DNA of 64,000 nucleotides from Clostridium sp. UBA4548 (GCF_002387895.1 NZ_DGLI01000001.1:135705-199704); one strand, 5' to 3'; shown: positions 42,079 to 51,911, counted from the first letter of the stretch. Translations and numbers: made by a program. The notes: a model not told the origin generated them from the sequence alone.

Positions 42079-43203
42079 TTACTTTTTAAATAAATCCTTA
42101 AAAGATTTTTTATGATCTTCGGAACCTTCGAATTGTTCACCACTTGCTTCCATAAACATTCTTAAAGCTTCTTTTTGTTTATCATTTATTGCTTTAGGAA
42201 CATCCACTATTACTTTCACATAATGGTCTCCTCTACCGGCAGAATTAACTCTTGGTACACCTTTGCCTTTTAATCTAAATACAGTTCCTGGCTGAGTTCC
42301 TGCTGGAACCTTATAAGTTACATCTCCATCTACAGTTGGAACTTTAATTTCCGTTCCAAGGGTAGCCTTAGCAAAGCTTACATGTGTTTCCATATGAATA
42401 TCAAAACCCTGACGTTTAAAGGTCTTGTGTGGAGCCACTCTTATATTTATATATAAATCTCCTGGAGGTCCACCATTTTCGCCTGCCTCTCCTTGTCCTC
42501 TAAGAGGCATTACATTTCCTGTGTCAACTCCTGCTGGAATGTTAATGCTTACTTTTCTTGTTTTTCTTTCTTTTCCTGTACCACGACAAGTTTGGCATGG
42601 ACTATCTATAGTTTTACCTTTTCCTCCACACACATCGCAAGTTGTTTGTGTAGCGATAGTACCTAATGGAGTACTTCTAGTAACTCTAATTTGTCCAGTT
42701 CCACCACATCTTGAACACGTATTTGCTGAGGTTCCTGGTTTTGCTCCAGTACCAGAACAAGTTTCGCATTTTTCTCTTCTTGTTACAGATATTTCTCTCT
42801 CACAACCAAATACCGCTTCTTCAAAGGTTAAGTTTAGGTTATATTCTAAATCAGCACCTTTTCTTGGAGCGTTCTTGCTTCTTGAACCTCCACCACCAAA
42901 TAAATCGCTAAATATATCACCAAAACCTCCAAAACCTCCAAAGCCTCCGCCAAAGTCAAAACCATCGAAGCCTTGACCATTGAAGTCTGCTGTTCCGTAC
43001 TGGTCATATCTTTGTCTTTTTTCAGAGTCTGATAGAACTTGATATGCTTCATTTATTTCCTTAAATTTTTCTTCTGCTTCTTTATTATCTGGATTTCTAT
43101 CTGGATGGTATTTTAGGGCTGCCTTTTTAAAGGCCCTTTTTATGTCCTCTTCACTAGCATTTTTCTCTAACCCAAGCACTTCATAGTAATCTTTATTAGC
43201 CAT
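42079..43203 (-). CDS. dnaJ: Chaperone DnaJ
   Basis: This 374-residue type I J-protein has a J domain (~1-70) with the H-P-D motif at K-Y-H-P-D-R-N and a Gly/Phe-rich linker (~75-110). Four C-x-x-C-x-G-x-G zinc repeats follow (C-E-T-C-S-G-T-G, C-S-R-C-G-G-T-G, C-D-V-C-G-G-K-G, C-Q-T-C-R-G-T-G), then the C-terminal substrate domain. It stimulates DnaK ATPase and delivers clients. It is the last gene of hrcA-grpE-dnaK-dnaJ, separated from dnaK by 294 bp that include a hairpin. Confidence 0.98.
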   Translation of the reverse strand: MANKDYYEVLGLEKNASEEDIKRAFKKAALKYHPDRNPDNKEAEEKFKEINEAYQVLSDSEKRQRYDQYGTADFNGQGFDGFDFGGGFGGFGGFGDIFSDLFGGGGSRSKNAPRKGADLEYNLNLTFEEAVFGCEREISVTRREKCETCSGTGAKPGTSANTCSRCGGTGQIRVTRSTPLGTIATQTTCDVCGGKGKTIDSPCQTCRGTGKERKTRKVSINIPAGVDTGNVMPLRGQGEAGENGGPPGDLYINIRVAPHKTFKRQGFDIHMETHVSFAKATLGTEIKVPTVDGDVTYKVPAGTQPGTVFRLKGKGVPRVNSAGRGDHYVKVIVDVPKAINDKQKEALRMFMEASGEQFEGSEDHKKSFKDLFKK

Positions 43204-43321
43204 ATTTGTTCCTCACCACCTATTTTTCTCTGTTTTATATGATAAAACATATTAGGTATAAATTCAACTGTTTATACCGCACTTTCATGGGTTTGGCAAA
43301 AACTGCCTCTATACTCAAATT

Positions 43322-43352
43322 AAACTAGTAAGGGGTTAACCCTTACTAGTTT
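43322..43352 (-). terminator. Hairpin between dnaK and dnaJ
   Basis: A perfect 13-bp stem AAACTAGTAAGGG/CCCTTACTAGTTT has a 5-nt loop and an AT-rich tail on the minus strand. A smaller GC-rich hairpin (AGGCAC/GTGCCT near 43468) lies closer to dnaK. Either could reduce read-through so that dnaJ is expressed less than dnaK. Confidence 0.65.
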
Positions 43353-43497
43353 AGTTAATTAATGAATCACAAGATTTCCTTTTTCAGGTTATAAGTAAGC
43401 TTTATTCCTAAAAAATTAAGGTTTCCAGGGACTTTAGCTTTCTTATTTAATGCTGATAAAAACCTCTTAGGCACGTGCCTTTAAAGTTGTGATTATA

Positions 43498-45348
43498 TTA
43501 GTCTACTTTGAAATCAGCATCTACTACATTGTCATCTTGAGGTCCATTGTTTGCAGCGCCTTGTGCTCCACCCATATTGTTTGGATCGAAGCCTTCTGCT
43601 CCACCTTGTGCACCCTCAGCTTGATATATTTTAGAAGATACAGCATAGAACTCTTGAGTTAATTCTTCAGTAGCCTTTTTAATAGCTTCTAAATCTTCAC
43701 CATCTTTTATTTTCTTTAAAGCTTCAATTTTATCATTTATCTTAGCTTTATCTTCAGCAGAAACTTTTTCTCCAAGTTCAGTTAAAGTTTTTTCTGTTTG
43801 ATAAACAAGTTGGTCTGCATTGTTTTTAGTTTCTATAGATTCTTTTCTCTTCTTATCTTCTTCAGCAAATCTCTCTGCTTCATTTACAGCTTTTTGGATT
43901 TCATCTTCACTTAGGTTAGTTGAAGCAGTAATAGTGATGTTTGCTTCTTTTCCAGTTCCTTTATCTTTAGCAGAAACTTTTACTATACCGTTAGCATCGA
44001 TGTCAAAAGTAACTTCGATTTGTGGAATTCCTCTTGGAGCTGGTGCAATTCCTGAAAGAGTGAACCTTCCAAGAGTTTTATTATCAGCAGCCATTTGTCT
44101 TTCCCCTTGAACAACGTTGATTTCAACAGAAGTTTGACCATCTGCTGCAGTTGAGAAGATTTGGCTTTTCTTAGTTGGTATAGTTGTATTTCTTTCTATT
44201 AATGGAGTTGCAATTCCTCCCATAGTTTCAATACCCAATGTTAATGGAGTAACGTCTAATAATAATACGTCTTTAACATCTCCAGTTAATACTCCAGCTT
44301 GAATTGCTGCTCCTGCTGCAACGCACTCGTCTGGATTAACGCCTTTTGATGGCTCTTTTCCAGTGAAGTTTTTAACAGCTTCTTGTACTGCTGGAATTCT
44401 TGTAGATCCTCCAACTAAAACAACTTTATCAATTTCACCAATTGAGTAACCAGCATCTTGTAATGCCTTTCTCATTGGCTCTATTGTTCTTTGTACTAAA
44501 TCATGAGTTAACTCATTAAATTTAGCTCTAGTTAAGTTTAAATCGATGTGTTTTGGACCAGTTGCATCAGCAGTGATGAATGGTAAGTTAATGTTTGTTT
44601 GCATTGAAGATGATAATTCAATCTTAGCTTTTTCAGCAGCTTCTTTTAATCTTTGAAGTGCCATTTTATCATTTCTTAAATCTATACCATTTTCTGCTTT
44701 GAAAGTATCAGCAATATAGTCCATTACCTTTTGGTCAAAGTCATCTCCACCAAGTTTTGTATCTCCATTCGTAGATTTAACCTCGAATACTCCATCACCA
44801 AGTTCTAGGATAGATACGTCAAAAGTACCTCCACCTAGGTCGTAAACAAATATTTTTTGGTTTGTATCCATTTTATCAAGACCATAAGCAAGTGATGCTG
44901 CTGTTGGCTCGTTGATTATTCTCTTAACCTCAAGACCAGCTATTCTTCCAGCGTCTTTAGTTGCTTGTCTTTGGCTATCGTTAAAGTATGCAGGAACTGT
45001 GATAACAGCTTCTGTAACTGTTTCTCCAAGGTATGCTTCTGCATCTGCTTTAATTTTTTGAAGTACCATTGCTGATATTTCTTGTGGGCCATATTCTTTC
45101 CCATCTATATTTACCTTGTGGTTTGTTCCCATGTGTCTTTTTATTGACATTATAGTTTTTTCAGGATTTGTAATTGCTTGTCTTTTTGCTACTTGACCCA
45201 CTAGTCTTTCACCATTTGCTAAGAAAGATACTACTGATGGAGTAGTTCTAGCGCCTTCAGCGTTAGGTATAATTACTACATCTCCACCTTCCATTACAGC
45301 AACACAAGAGTTAGTTGTTCCTAAATCAATTCCTATTACTTTTCCCAT
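43498..45348 (-). CDS. dnaK: Chaperone DnaK (Hsp70)
   Basis: This 616-residue protein opens G-I-D-L-G-T-T-N-S-C and contains the signatures Y-D-L-G-G-G-T-F-D-V-S near 170 and V-L-V-G-G-S-T-R-I-P near 310. The DVTPLTLGIET linker and the substrate domain follow, with a disordered Gly/Gln tail. DnaK is the ATP-dependent chaperone served by DnaJ and GrpE. It follows grpE by 19 bp with a GGAGG site. Confidence 0.99.
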   Translation of the reverse strand: MGKVIGIDLGTTNSCVAVMEGGDVVIIPNAEGARTTPSVVSFLANGERLVGQVAKRQAITNPEKTIMSIKRHMGTNHKVNIDGKEYGPQEISAMVLQKIKADAEAYLGETVTEAVITVPAYFNDSQRQATKDAGRIAGLEVKRIINEPTAASLAYGLDKMDTNQKIFVYDLGGGTFDVSILELGDGVFEVKSTNGDTKLGGDDFDQKVMDYIADTFKAENGIDLRNDKMALQRLKEAAEKAKIELSSSMQTNINLPFITADATGPKHIDLNLTRAKFNELTHDLVQRTIEPMRKALQDAGYSIGEIDKVVLVGGSTRIPAVQEAVKNFTGKEPSKGVNPDECVAAGAAIQAGVLTGDVKDVLLLDVTPLTLGIETMGGIATPLIERNTTIPTKKSQIFSTAADGQTSVEINVVQGERQMAADNKTLGRFTLSGIAPAPRGIPQIEVTFDIDANGIVKVSAKDKGTGKEANITITASTNLSEDEIQKAVNEAERFAEEDKKRKESIETKNNADQLVYQTEKTLTELGEKVSAEDKAKINDKIEALKKIKDGEDLEAIKKATEELTQEFYAVSSKIYQAEGAQGGAEGFDPNNMGGAQGAANNGPQDDNVVDADFKVD

Positions 45349-45367
45349 ATTAATTTACCTCCTAAAG

Positions 45368-46003
45368 TTAATTTACAACCTTTACCATACTATATCTTAA
45401 AACTTTGCTTCCTTTTTTGTATCCCTTTTGGAACACTTCAGCAATTTGGTTTTTACCTAGATTTGCATCTTCAGCATGCATTACTGCATTATGAAGATTT
45501 GGGTCAAATTCACCACTTGCATCAACTTCTTCTACCCCAAGTTTTTCTAAGGAGTTGTTGAATTGTTTTACTGTCATTTCTATTCCTTTTTTAAGGTCTT
45601 CTGCACTTCCATCTACCACTAAAGCTCTTTCAAGATTATCAAGTACTGGTAGCATATCCTTTAAAACATCTTCACAGGCATCTGTATAAATGTTTTCTTT
45701 TTCTTTAATACTTCTTTTTCTGTAGTTGTCATATTCAGCTACAGTTCTAAGTAATCTATCCTTTAAAGAGTCTAACTCCTCTTGAAGTTTTTTATTTTCT
45801 TCTTTTAATGATTTAAATTTAATCAACTCATTATCCTCCTCGGATAGATTTTCAAACTCTAAATCCTCGTTTACTTCCGCTTCTTCTACCGTTTCAGTAG
45901 AATCCTCTTTAAGTTTTTCTGATGCATTTAGAGTTTCTTCAGTAACATTATCCATGTTAACTTCAGAACTATTTACATTTTTTTCATCCAAATTATTATT
46001 CAA
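45368..46003 (-). CDS. grpE: Nucleotide exchange factor GrpE
   Basis: This 211-residue protein has an acidic disordered N-terminus (~1-60), a long coiled coil (~60-125) and a C-terminal beta domain with V-D-A-S-G-E-F-D-P-N-L-H-N-A-V near 160. The start is TTG behind GGAGGAATAAGG. It releases ADP from DnaK. It lies between hrcA (35-bp gap) and dnaK. Confidence 0.97.
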   Translation of the reverse strand: MNNNLDEKNVNSSEVNMDNVTEETLNASEKLKEDSTETVEEAEVNEDLEFENLSEEDNELIKFKSLKEENKKLQEELDSLKDRLLRTVAEYDNYRKRSIKEKENIYTDACEDVLKDMLPVLDNLERALVVDGSAEDLKKGIEMTVKQFNNSLEKLGVEEVDASGEFDPNLHNAVMHAEDANLGKNQIAEVFQKGYKKGSKVLRYSMVKVVN

Positions 46004-46038
46004 ACCTTATTCCTCCAATCCGGTCTTAATATAATAGG

Positions 46039-47085
46039 TTATGGTGAATTGTCATATATTTTTGATATATTATTATTTATAACATTTACTACACTATCAA
46101 GAACGGATATTACTTTAGCATAGTGGATTCTAGTAGGTCCAATAACCCCTATAGTTCCTAATGTGTTTCCATTGTAGCTATAGGTAGCTGTTATAATACT
46201 ACACTCTTTAGCACATTCTATAAAGTTTTCCTCACCAATCTTTACAGACAACTTACCTTGTATATTACCTTGATCTAGTAAGTTTTTAAGGCTTTCCTCG
46301 TTATTAACTAATCCTAAAAACTCTTTAGCTTTATCAATATTGTTGTACTCTGGATAATTGAATATATTAGTTGAACCTTGGGTATAAACCTGGTCATATT
46401 CATTATTCACAAGACTTTCATACAATACTGGAATAATAGCATCAAAAATCTCTTCATATCCACTTAATTGTTGTTTAAGATTGAATAAAAAATCAAGAGA
46501 TATTTGTTGTATTGTAATCCCTGCTAAAGACCTATTAAGAATATTATTAAGAGTTAAAAGCTTATTAGTATCAATTGTATTGCTTATTTTAATCAAGTTG
46601 TGCTTTATAATACCGCTATCTGTAATTATTGTAGATAGTATGTTGCCTTTCTCTAAGCTCATGAGCTGTATAAGCTTAATGGAGCTTTTTCTAACAGAAG
46701 GCGATTTCACTATTGATGTTAGTTTAGTTAATTCTGAAAGGATATTTGTTGCAACTCTAACTATCTTATCAACTTCATAAAAAGCAATGTCTACTAAGTA
46801 GTTCTTAATGGCTTCTTCTTCCTCAAAGGTAAGATTTGATATTTTCATCAGCCTATCCACATAAAGTCTATATCCCTTATCTGAGGGCTTTCTTCCAGAA
46901 GATGTGTGCAATTGTTCAATAAACCCCATCTCTTCAAGGTCTGCCATTTCATTCCTGATAGTAGCCGAACTTATGCCTAAGTCGTATTTTTTAGCAATGG
47001 TTCTGGATCCCACAGGCTCACCATAATTGATATAATCATTTATTATAGCCTGAAGTATTTTGATCTTTCTTTCATCCATCTCCAT
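46039..47085 (-). CDS. hrcA: Heat-inducible transcription repressor HrcA
   Basis: This 348-residue repressor has a winged helix (~1-75; G-E-P-V-G-S-R-T-I-A near 21, S-S-A-T-I-R-N-E-M near 36, L-H-T-S-S-G-R-K-P-S near 59) and a GAF-like C-terminal domain. HrcA binds CIRCE and represses the operon until heat stress. A perfect CIRCE element lies just upstream of its GAGGTG site, so it is autoregulated. Confidence 0.98.
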   Translation of the reverse strand: MEMDERKIKILQAIINDYINYGEPVGSRTIAKKYDLGISSATIRNEMADLEEMGFIEQLHTSSGRKPSDKGYRLYVDRLMKISNLTFEEEEAIKNYLVDIAFYEVDKIVRVATNILSELTKLTSIVKSPSVRKSSIKLIQLMSLEKGNILSTIITDSGIIKHNLIKISNTIDTNKLLTLNNILNRSLAGITIQQISLDFLFNLKQQLSGYEEIFDAIIPVLYESLVNNEYDQVYTQGSTNIFNYPEYNNIDKAKEFLGLVNNEESLKNLLDQGNIQGKLSVKIGEENFIECAKECSIITATYSYNGNTLGTIGVIGPTRIHYAKVISVLDSVVNVINNNISKIYDNSP

Positions 47086-47100
47086 ACTTTCACCTCATTA

Positions 47101-47127
47101 TTAGCACTCGTCACTTGCGAGTGCTAA
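47101..47127 (-). promoter_or_regulatory. CIRCE operator
   Basis: TTAGCACTC, nine bases, GAGTGCTAA: a perfect match to the CIRCE consensus. It lies between the promoter and hrcA and is the HrcA binding site. Confidence 0.99.
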
Positions 47128-47140
47128 CTACTATATTTTT

Positions 47141-47169
47141 AATATATTACTAAGGAAATTAATTGTCAA
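47141..47169 (-). promoter_or_regulatory. Sigma-A promoter of hrcA-grpE-dnaK-dnaJ
   Basis: On the minus strand, TTGACA (47164-47169), a 17-bp spacer and TATATT (47141-47146). CIRCE lies just downstream, over the expected start region. Confidence 0.88.
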
Positions 47170-47186
47170 TAGTTTTTAATGTTTTT

Positions 47187-48308
47187 TTACAACAAAAAAT
47201 CTGACATTACAATATTGGATACTTCAATGCCCCTATGAGTAAGATATATTCTTTGATTTTTACTATTTAACAATCCTAATTTTACATATTTCTCAATAAC
47301 ATTTCCATAAACACCTTCTATATCTACTCCAAATCTTTCTTTAAACTCTAAAGTGCTTATACCCTGGGTTTTTCTTAATCCTAAAAACATAAATTCTTCC
47401 ATGGTTTCTTCTTTTGAGTTTAAATGTTCCTCAATGATGGCATTGTTTTCATTTTCAATTTTACAAGTATATTTTTCTATATTTTCTTCATTTCTATACC
47501 TAATTCCATTTAAATAAGAATGAGCTGCACTACCACAACCTATATAGTTATCTAAACTCCAATAGATTAAATTATGTTTGCACTTCTTACCTTTCTTAGC
47601 AAAATTTGAAATTTCATATTGAGTGTAGCCATTTTCCTTTAATATACTTACCGTATCTTCATACATTTGTCTTTCGGTATCTTCCTCTGGAAGTTTCAAC
47701 TGATTCTTTTGATAAAGATTATAAAAGTAGGTACCTTCTTCAATTATTAGGCTATAAGCAGATATATGTTCTGGATTTAAACTTATAATCTGTTCCAGTG
47801 TTTCTTTCCACTGTATTAAAGTTTGGCTAGGAATTCCAAACATTATATCCACGTTTATATTTTCAAACCCATACCCTCTTAACAAATTAAAAGTATTCTT
47901 AAAATCCTCTAAGGTATGTATTCTTCCTAAAGACTTTAAATGCTCTTCTTGCCAAGCCTGAAGTCCTACAGATATTCTATTTACCCCCATGTCCTTAAAA
48001 AGCTTTAACTTTTCTTCTGTAAAGGTTTTAGGATTTCCTTCTATAGTAAATTCTATGTGCTCCTTCTTAATTTCATCTATAGCCTCTTTTATAATCCTCC
48101 ACCCATGTAAAGATAAATAGGTGGGAGTTCCCCCACCTATAAATATAGTTTTTATATTATTTTCTTTACACTTTATACGGATTTCTTTAGAGAGAGCTTT
48201 AGCATAGGAAATCATATTATCTTCTTTTCCACTAAAGGAAGGAAAATCACAATAATAACATTTCATCTTACAAAATGGAATATGAATATATAATCCTGCA
48301 TCTTGCAT
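47187..48308 (-). CDS. hemW: Radical-SAM heme chaperone HemW
   Basis: This is a 373-residue protein with the radical-SAM motif C-K-M-K-C-Y-Y-C near residue 13, I-F-I-G-G-G-T-P near 61 and a C-terminal HemN-like domain. HemW homologues were long annotated as coproporphyrinogen oxidases, but the single-cluster, lepA-linked form is a heme chaperone. The gene lies 29 bp after lepA, the standard arrangement in Firmicutes, and ends just before the heat-shock promoter. Confidence 0.92.
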   Translation of the reverse strand: MQDAGLYIHIPFCKMKCYYCDFPSFSGKEDNMISYAKALSKEIRIKCKENNIKTIFIGGGTPTYLSLHGWRIIKEAIDEIKKEHIEFTIEGNPKTFTEEKLKLFKDMGVNRISVGLQAWQEEHLKSLGRIHTLEDFKNTFNLLRGYGFENINVDIMFGIPSQTLIQWKETLEQIISLNPEHISAYSLIIEEGTYFYNLYQKNQLKLPEEDTERQMYEDTVSILKENGYTQYEISNFAKKGKKCKHNLIYWSLDNYIGCGSAAHSYLNGIRYRNEENIEKYTCKIENENNAIIEEHLNSKEETMEEFMFLGLRKTQGISTLEFKERFGVDIEGVYGNVIEKYVKLGLLNSKNQRIYLTHRGIEVSNIVMSDFLL

Positions 48309-48337
48309 TGTTTCTCTTCTCCATCCATCATATTTTA

Positions 48338-50143
48338 TTAATCTACTTTTAATACTGCCATGAATGCTTCTTGTGGAACTTCTACACTTCCTACTTGTCT
48401 CATTCTCTTCTTACCTTCTTTTTGCTTCTCAAGAAGTTTCTTCTTTCTTGAAATATCTCCACCATAACATTTTGCAAGAACATCTTTTCTCATTGCTTTA
48501 ACTGTTTCTCTTGCAATGATTTTTGAACCTACAGCCGCTTGAATTGGAATTTCAAACATTTGTCTTGGGATTATTTCCTTAAGCTTTTCAACCATAACTC
48601 TTCCCCTATGATATGCTCTTTCTGCAGGAACTATCATTGATAACGCGTCAACTACATCTCCATTTAAAAGAATATCAAGTTTAACAAGTTTTGTTTCTTT
48701 GTAACCCTTTAGGTCATAATCAAAGGATGCATATCCACGAGTTCTTGATTTTAATGCATCGAAAAAATCATATACTATCTCGTTTAGTGGCATATCATAG
48801 TTGATAACAACTCTTGTTTCTTCAAGATATTGCATATCAATAAATATTCCTCTTTTCTCTTGGCATAGCTCCATTACTGCTCCTACATATTCTGATGGTG
48901 CTATGATAGATGCTTTTACCAAAGGTTCTTCCATATGAGTAATTTCTGTTGGTTCTGGAAGGTTTGTTGGGTTTGTTATTTCTAATAACTCACCGTCAGT
49001 TTTCATTACTTTGTAAATAACTGAAGGGGCTGTAGTAATAATATCTAAATTAAATTCTCTTTCAATTCTCTCTTGAATGATTTCCATATGAAGTAATCCT
49101 AAGAATCCACATCTGAAACCAAATCCTAAAGCTATTGAAGTTTCTGGTTCAAAAGCTAAGGCTGCATCATTTAATTGAAGTTTTTCCAAAGCTTCTTTTA
49201 ATGCTTCATATTTTGCTCCATCTACAGGATATATACCACTAAATACCATAGGAATAGCTGGTCTATATCCTTCTAGGGCTTGTTCTGCTGGTCTACTTGC
49301 CTCTGTGATTGTATCTCCCGCTCTTGCATCTTTTACATTCTTAATTGATGCGCTTAGGTATCCAACATCTCCTGCCCTAAGTTCTCCAATTGGCAGTGGT
49401 GAAGGAGTGAATACTCCAACCTCTGTTACATCATATACTTTGTTTGAAGCCATAAGTTTAATTTTAGTGCCTGGTCTAACAACACCATCAAAAACTCTTA
49501 TATAAGTAACTACGCCTTTATAACTATCATAATATGAGTCAAATATTAAGGCTTTAAGAGGTGCTTCTTCGTCACCAGTTGGTGCTGGTATCTTCTTAAC
49601 TACAGATTCAAGGACATCTTGTATATTTAAACCTGTTTTTGCTGAAATAAGTGGTGCATCTTCTGCCTCAATGCCAATAACATCTTCTATTTCTTTTTTT
49701 ACTTCCTCAGGTCTTGCACTAGGTAAATCAACTTTGTTAATTACTGGTGCAATTTCTAAGTCATGATCAAGGGCTAAATAGCAATTTGCCAAGGTTTGTG
49801 CTTGTATTCCTTGGGTTGCATCAACTACAAGAATTGCTCCTTCACATGCTGCTAAGCTTCTAGAAACCTCATAATTGAAGTCTACATGACCAGGAGTATC
49901 TATAAGATTTAATATGTATTCCTCTCCATTCTCTCTTTTGTATACTAGTCTAGCTGCTTGAGCTTTTATTGTTATTCCTCTTTCTTTTTCCAGTTCCATA
50001 TTGTCTAGTATTTGGGCTTCCATTTCTCTTTCTGTTAGGGTACCAGTTTTTTCAAGTAACCTATCTGCAAGAGTAGACTTACCGTGGTCTATATGTGCAA
50101 CAATGGAAAAGTTTCTTATGTATTTTTGTCTATCACTTTGCAT
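48338..50143 (-). CDS. lepA: Elongation factor 4 (LepA)
   Basis: The protein is 601 residues from ATG 50143, which has a GGGGG site upstream; the frame extends further but only into untranslated codons. The GTPase domain has A-H-I-D-H-G-K-S-T near 18, D-T-P-G-H-V-D-F near 84 and N-K-V-D near 137. The EF-G-like domains and the LepA-specific C-terminal domain (R-K-K-K-L-L-E-K-Q-K-E-G-K-K-R near 575) follow. LepA back-translocates stalled ribosomes and affects initiation. It is followed by hemW. Confidence 0.98.
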   Translation of the reverse strand: MQSDRQKYIRNFSIVAHIDHGKSTLADRLLEKTGTLTEREMEAQILDNMELEKERGITIKAQAARLVYKRENGEEYILNLIDTPGHVDFNYEVSRSLAACEGAILVVDATQGIQAQTLANCYLALDHDLEIAPVINKVDLPSARPEEVKKEIEDVIGIEAEDAPLISAKTGLNIQDVLESVVKKIPAPTGDEEAPLKALIFDSYYDSYKGVVTYIRVFDGVVRPGTKIKLMASNKVYDVTEVGVFTPSPLPIGELRAGDVGYLSASIKNVKDARAGDTITEASRPAEQALEGYRPAIPMVFSGIYPVDGAKYEALKEALEKLQLNDAALAFEPETSIALGFGFRCGFLGLLHMEIIQERIEREFNLDIITTAPSVIYKVMKTDGELLEITNPTNLPEPTEITHMEEPLVKASIIAPSEYVGAVMELCQEKRGIFIDMQYLEETRVVINYDMPLNEIVYDFFDALKSRTRGYASFDYDLKGYKETKLVKLDILLNGDVVDALSMIVPAERAYHRGRVMVEKLKEIIPRQMFEIPIQAAVGSKIIARETVKAMRKDVLAKCYGGDISRKKKLLEKQKEGKKRMRQVGSVEVPQEAFMAVLKVD

Positions 50144-50325
50144 GAAAATTACCCCCGTAAATGTATTATCTATTCTATAGTTAATCAATTAGTATACCTA
50201 TCCTTTGAATACCTATTGATTACATGCTTCGGTTATATTCTTAGAGTAAACCATTGTAAATTATATCATAGATTTAAGGATTTTTGTCAATATTTAAGCA
50301 CAAAGAACTTATAATTTTAAAATTC

Positions 50326-50631
50326 TCACCTTTTTAATGATACAACAGTGTCTTTTATAGCATCACAAATTGCTACTACACCATCTTTAAATTCCTTAAA
50401 AACCTTGGTGCTGAAAATTACGTGGTTTTCGCCTAAATCAACTACAACCTCTGGGGGATTATTATTAAAGCTTACTAAAAAGCTTGATTTTTCTCTTATA
50501 ACCTCTGCTAAATTCACATTTACTAAGGTTATTCCATAAATTAAAAAAATTATAGACAAAATTAAAAGTACCTTATATTTAAATTTGTTTTTATTGTTTT
50601 TTTCACTATTATCATCAAATTTATATTCCAT
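50326..50631 (-). CDS. Small membrane-anchored protein of unknown function
   Basis: This 101-residue protein has a charged N-terminus rich in Asn and Lys (~1-18), one membrane helix (~19-40) and an outside domain of about 60 residues, rich in Val, containing P-P-E-V-V-V-D-L-G-E-N-H-V. It lies downstream of spoIIP and upstream of lepA on the same strand. Its AAGGAGGTG site is buried in a strong hairpin (50637-50672). The position next to spoIIP suggests a sporulation link, but no family was recognised. Confidence 0.65.
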   Translation of the reverse strand: MEYKFDDNSEKNNKNKFKYKVLLILSIIFLIYGITLVNVNLAEVIREKSSFLVSFNNNPPEVVVDLGENHVIFSTKVFKEFKDGVVAICDAIKDTVVSLKR

Positions 50632-50636
50632 AATAA

Positions 50637-50672
50637 AAAGAGCACCTCCTTTTTAAAAGGATGTACTCTTTT
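50637..50672 (-). promoter_or_regulatory. Hairpin that sequesters the ribosome binding site of the 101-residue protein gene
   Basis: On the minus strand, AAAAGAGTACATCCTTTT pairs with AAAAGGAGGTGCTCTTTT in 16 of 18 positions. The second arm contains the ribosome binding site and is followed by TTTTT just before the ATG. It can act as terminator of spoIIP and as a translation block. Confidence 0.65.
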
Positions 50673-50719
50673 ATATATTTTTATACAGCCCATGATTTTA
50701 AACCCTTATAAAGATTTTT

Positions 50720-51760
50720 TTAATTCTTCGAAGTTTTATTTAAGTGTTCACTTAGTACTCTACTAAAATATTTCATACTATTTATTGCTTCCTGTAAGGT
50801 ATTTGTGGTAGCTCCTACCTCTATCAAAACTGCATTATTGCTCAAATCTTGATTATAATATTTTACTCCTGTTGGATTTTCGTATAAGTTTCTCTCTCTA
50901 AAAAGCCCTGGACAAACATCTTTGGAAATTTCAAAGATAGACTTAATATTATTTATATGTGCCTTATATTTTGGATTTTTTGTTGTGGTTACAAACATAA
51001 GTCTTGCAATGTTTTGACCCTCTACATTTGCTGTTACATGCTTTTTATCTGGACCCGCATCTCTATGCATATCTATTACAAAATCAAACTCTCCATATTT
51101 ACTATAGTACTTACTAACTGTTTCCCTTGATTTATAATAAGACTTATTATAATCGATATCATGAATTGTTTTGTCATGGATTACTGTAAAGCCTTGTTTT
51201 TCTAGTTCCTTTGTTAAGGCTTCCCCTACAGATACTATATTTCTATTAGGATCAGTGGTTCTCGTTTCTTCTGTAGAGTAGGCCTCACTAGTATGAGAAT
51301 GATATATAAGTATTTTCTTTTTAGAATTATCTGCCGGATTACCAACTGTTTCGACTTTTGGTTCTTGCTTAGTTATTTCCCCTTCACTTAGGTTGAAGGG
51401 ATTTATTACTATTTGCTCTACAACCTTAGATTTTTCTATTACTTCTTCCTTTACAAACTCTTCTTTAAAATTTTTATTATCTAAATAGCTAATTTCATTT
51501 TTTACCACACTTAAAGGATTAAAAGAAAACATACCTGAAAGACTAGTATCATCATTCCTGCCTACAGATTTAAATACAGATATTGCATTATCTATAACCT
51601 TCCCCAATAAAGTTGCCTGTCCTTGGTCTGTATCTCCATCATAAGCCTTAGTTTCTTTAGGTATAAGCATTGACAAGGAAAGCACACCAACAAATAAAAT
51701 TGCTGCTAATTTAGTCCTAGCTATGTTTAACTTTTTATTTTTTTTACTTTGGTATTTCAT
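50720..51760 (-). CDS. spoIIP: Stage II sporulation protein P
   Basis: This is a 346-residue protein. Residues ~10-30 are an N-terminal membrane anchor and signal. A variable linker (~35-145) precedes the SpoIIP amidase/endopeptidase domain, which has I-L-I-Y-H-S-H-T-S-E-A-Y near 150, D-M-H-R-D-A-G near 231 and V-L-I-E-V-G-A-T-T-N-T near 313; the His and Glu residues are the metal and catalytic positions. SpoIIP works with SpoIID and SpoIIM to remodel peptidoglycan during engulfment. A GGAGG site precedes the ATG. gpr lies upstream behind a terminator. Confidence 0.95.
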   Translation of the reverse strand: MKYQSKKNKKLNIARTKLAAILFVGVLSLSMLIPKETKAYDGDTDQGQATLLGKVIDNAISVFKSVGRNDDTSLSGMFSFNPLSVVKNEISYLDNKNFKEEFVKEEVIEKSKVVEQIVINPFNLSEGEITKQEPKVETVGNPADNSKKKILIYHSHTSEAYSTEETRTTDPNRNIVSVGEALTKELEKQGFTVIHDKTIHDIDYNKSYYKSRETVSKYYSKYGEFDFVIDMHRDAGPDKKHVTANVEGQNIARLMFVTTTKNPKYKAHINNIKSIFEISKDVCPGLFRERNLYENPTGVKYYNQDLSNNAVLIEVGATTNTLQEAINSMKYFSRVLSEHLNKTSKN

Positions 51761-51852
51761 TTTACACCTCCTGTTTGTACATGAGAAATGAAATTACTTC
51801 TCTAAATCTATTCCATATATATGAGGTGGTTTTGAAATTTATTACAAAAGTT

Positions 51853-51889
51853 ATGAAGGAATTACAAACCCCTATTGTAATTCCTTCAT
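51853..51889 (-). terminator. Terminator after gpr
   Basis: ATGAAGGAATTACA and TGTAATTCCTTCAT form a perfect stem around a nine-base loop. A T-rich run follows on the minus strand, between gpr and spoIIP. Confidence 0.85.
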
Positions 51890-51911
51890 AAATAATTTTA
51901 TGAGTATTTAG

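Noticed and set aside
42425..42976. 183-codon plus-strand frame rich in Pro and Ser
   Set aside because: It is the antisense of the Gly-rich and zinc-finger part of dnaJ; the long open frame is a codon-bias shadow.
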